The translations under genes and the position numbers were made by a program. The notes beneath the pieces were generated by a model that searched no databases, had not been told where the DNA came from, and saw nothing but the letters and a program-made list of their open reading frames with translations. Positions 5,954 to 6,658 of a DNA stretch of 6,658 bases are shown piece after piece (positions within the stretch are counted from its first letter, which is position 1; every line of letters begins with the position of its first letter). Origin of the DNA: Candidatus Krumholzibacteriia bacterium (GTDB lineage Bacteria > Krumholzibacteriota > Krumholzibacteria > WVZY01 > JAKEHA01); the NCBI GenBank assembly GCA_029863355.1, contig JAOTVO010000147.1, forward strand, positions 1 through 6,658. The letters are read 5' to 3'.

Positions 5954-5980
5954 CGGCCGCGAGCCCACGCTCGCCGGCCG
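5954..5980 (-). promoter_or_regulatory. GC-rich hairpin ending four bases before the sugar transferase start codon
   Basis: In the leader transcript CGGCC and GCGAGC pair with GCTCGC and GGCCG around a GTGG loop: 11 base pairs interrupted by one bulged G (5975). The structure occupies the place where a ribosome binding site would sit, and no Shine-Dalgarno is visible in the four bases left before the ATG at 5949. It could restrain translation or mark that the true start is further downstream. There is no T-run, so it is not a standard terminator. Confidence 0.45.
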
Positions 5981-6115
5981 GGGGCAACAAAAATGCCGCT
6001 GCGGGTAAGGGTTCAACCGCTCGCGGCGAACGCCACCCCCGGAACACCGTCAACAAGCCGCCCGACCGGACCCGAGCCCGGCGGGCCACGATTTCACACG
6101 TTGTCAAACGCAGAC

Positions 6116-6125
6116 TTGTTAACAA
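6116..6125. repeat. AT-rich perfect palindrome in the leader, possible operator
   Basis: TTGTTAACAA is its own reverse complement and stands out in the GC-rich surroundings. It lies roughly 28-37 bases downstream of the predicted transcription start. A related half-site TTGTCAA occurs 15 bases away at 6101-6107 and again at 6183-6189 over the -35 element. The arrangement suggests a binding site for a dimeric regulator; no regulator can be assigned. Confidence 0.4.
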
Positions 6126-6159
6126 TCGTCCAGGGCGTGGACCTCCAATGACGGACCAT

Positions 6160-6189
6160 ATTGTAGCAGGTCGGAGGGCGTCTTGTCAA
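6160..6189 (-). promoter_or_regulatory. Strong extended -10 sigma70 promoter for the sugar transferase
   Basis: The minus strand has a perfect -35 TTGACA (6189-6184), an 18-base spacer, and TACAAT (6165-6160), one base off the -10 consensus and preceded by TG in the extended -10 position (TGCTACAAT). It starts 24 bases after the sulfatase stop and is the best housekeeping-type promoter in the window. Transcription would begin near 6153, leaving an unusually long leader of about 200 bases before the ATG at 5949. Confidence 0.8.
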
Positions 6190-6213
6190 CGCCCAGCGCG
6201 ACCGCCGGCTCCC

Positions 6214-6658
6214 CTAATTCACGTACCCCAGTGCCTTGAGTTGGCGAAGCGTTTCCGAGGTGGCACGACGCTCCGCCCCGCCCCGCTCCTCGACCATGGC
6301 AAAATAGGCGTCCAGGCGTCGCCGCATGTCCTCCAGGCGCGCCGTCTCGCTCCCGGCGAGGTCGTCGGTCTCGCCCGGGTCGGCGCGCAGATCGTAGAGG
6401 TGGTCGACCCCGGAAGAATCGACGCGCAGGATCTTCCAGCCATCGTAGACGAGGGCCGCGCAGAAATCGCCCTCGGCAACGCTCTCTCTGACCGGCGTCT
6501 CCACCCCCGTCATCAGGGGCGTCAGGCTGCTCCCCATCGCCTGCGCGGGGGCGGCGGTCCCCAGCCACTCGGCCATCGTCGGGAGCACGTCGATGTGCCG
6601 CGCCAGATCCTCCACCCTCGTGCCCGCAAGGTTCCCGTCCGCCCACCAGACCACCACC
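6214..6658 (-). CDS. Sulfatase-family protein, C-terminal part (5' end outside window)
   Basis: The frame is open at the right edge and gives about 147 C-terminal residues ending in LGYVN before a TAG stop. The visible part is the smaller C-terminal subdomain of alkaline-phosphatase-superfamily sulfatases. It has VVWWADGNLAG, then RHIDVLPTMAEWLG (20-33), GSSLTPLMTG (42-51), a core strand YDGWKILRV (71-79) and HLYDLRADPGETDDLAG (86-102). The last two blocks are standard in arylsulfatase-type proteins. The catalytic Cys/Ser that becomes formylglycine lies in the missing N-terminal half, so activity and substrate cannot be judged; related phosphoethanolamine transferases and phosphonate hydrolases share the fold. 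It could trim sulfated glycans or simply be an unrelated neighbour. No terminator hairpin with a T-run follows it, so some read-through into the polysaccharide genes is possible. Confidence 0.88.
   Translation of the reverse strand, partial: VVVWWADGNLAGTRVEDLARHIDVLPTMAEWLGTAAPAQAMGSSLTPLMTGVETPVRESVAEGDFCAALVYDGWKILRVDSSGVDHLYDLRADPGETDDLAGSETARLEDMRRRLDAYFAMVEERGGAERRATSETLRQLKALGYVN

Noticed and set aside
6102..6107. Second perfect TTGACA in the leader as another -35 element
   Set aside because: The region 16-18 bases downstream is CCGCCG-like with no -10 hexamer; it may instead be a regulator half-site.
1..6658. CRISPR arrays, tRNA or rRNA genes, insertion sequences, attachment sites
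   Set aside because: I saw no regularly spaced direct repeats, cloverleaf-like sequences, transposase-like frames or terminal repeats.

Overview
The window is a GC-rich (roughly two-thirds G+C by eye) stretch of bacterial DNA in which every supportable gene lies on the minus strand, so transcription runs from high to low coordinates. An outer-membrane polysaccharide export lipoprotein and a Wzz-type inner-membrane partner point to a Gram-negative (diderm) bacterium. GC content, frequent TTG starts and the sulfatase style would fit Acidobacteriota, Gemmatimonadota, Myxococcota or a similar group, but the phylum cannot be fixed from this sequence.

Layout in order of transcription: (1) 6658-6214, the C-terminal part of a sulfatase-family protein cut by the window edge. 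(2) 6213-5950, a 264-bp intergenic region with a near-consensus extended -10 sigma70 promoter, a perfect AT-rich palindrome and a GC-rich hairpin ending four bases before the next start codon. (3) 5949-5257, a short WcaJ/PglC-type sugar-1-phosphate transferase that would initiate polysaccharide synthesis on the lipid carrier. (4) 5256-5097, a 160-bp gap with a textbook sigma54 (-24/-12) promoter, an overlapping sigma70-like promoter and an inverted repeat. (5) 5096 to the left edge, a tightly packed operon: export lipoprotein, Wzz/GNVR chain-length protein, ExeA-type AAA+ ATPase, CpsD/CapB-type tyrosine-kinase homologue, nucleotidyltransferase-fold protein of unknown role, and the first 16 codons of another gene that may belong to the alkaline phosphatase/sulfatase superfamily.

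Together these genes look like the initiation and export/length-control half of an exopolysaccharide locus. The transferase loads the first sugar phosphate onto undecaprenyl phosphate. The chain-length protein and its cytoplasmic kinase homologue control polymer length and export, and the lipoprotein completes the route through the outer membrane. Glycosyltransferases, flippase and polymerase are not in the window. The set (export protein, chain-length protein, ExeA-like ATPase, kinase homologue, sigma54 control) resembles the exopolysaccharide clusters that accompany exosortase/PEP-CTERM systems, but no exosortase or PEP-CTERM protein is visible here.

The most unusual points are these. The kinase homologue has lost the Walker A lysine and both Walker A' aspartates, so it looks like a pseudokinase, and it is translationally coupled to an ATPase with intact motifs. 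The initiating transferase and the export operon appear to have different promoters of different sigma classes. An uncharacterised nucleotidyltransferase sits inside the operon.
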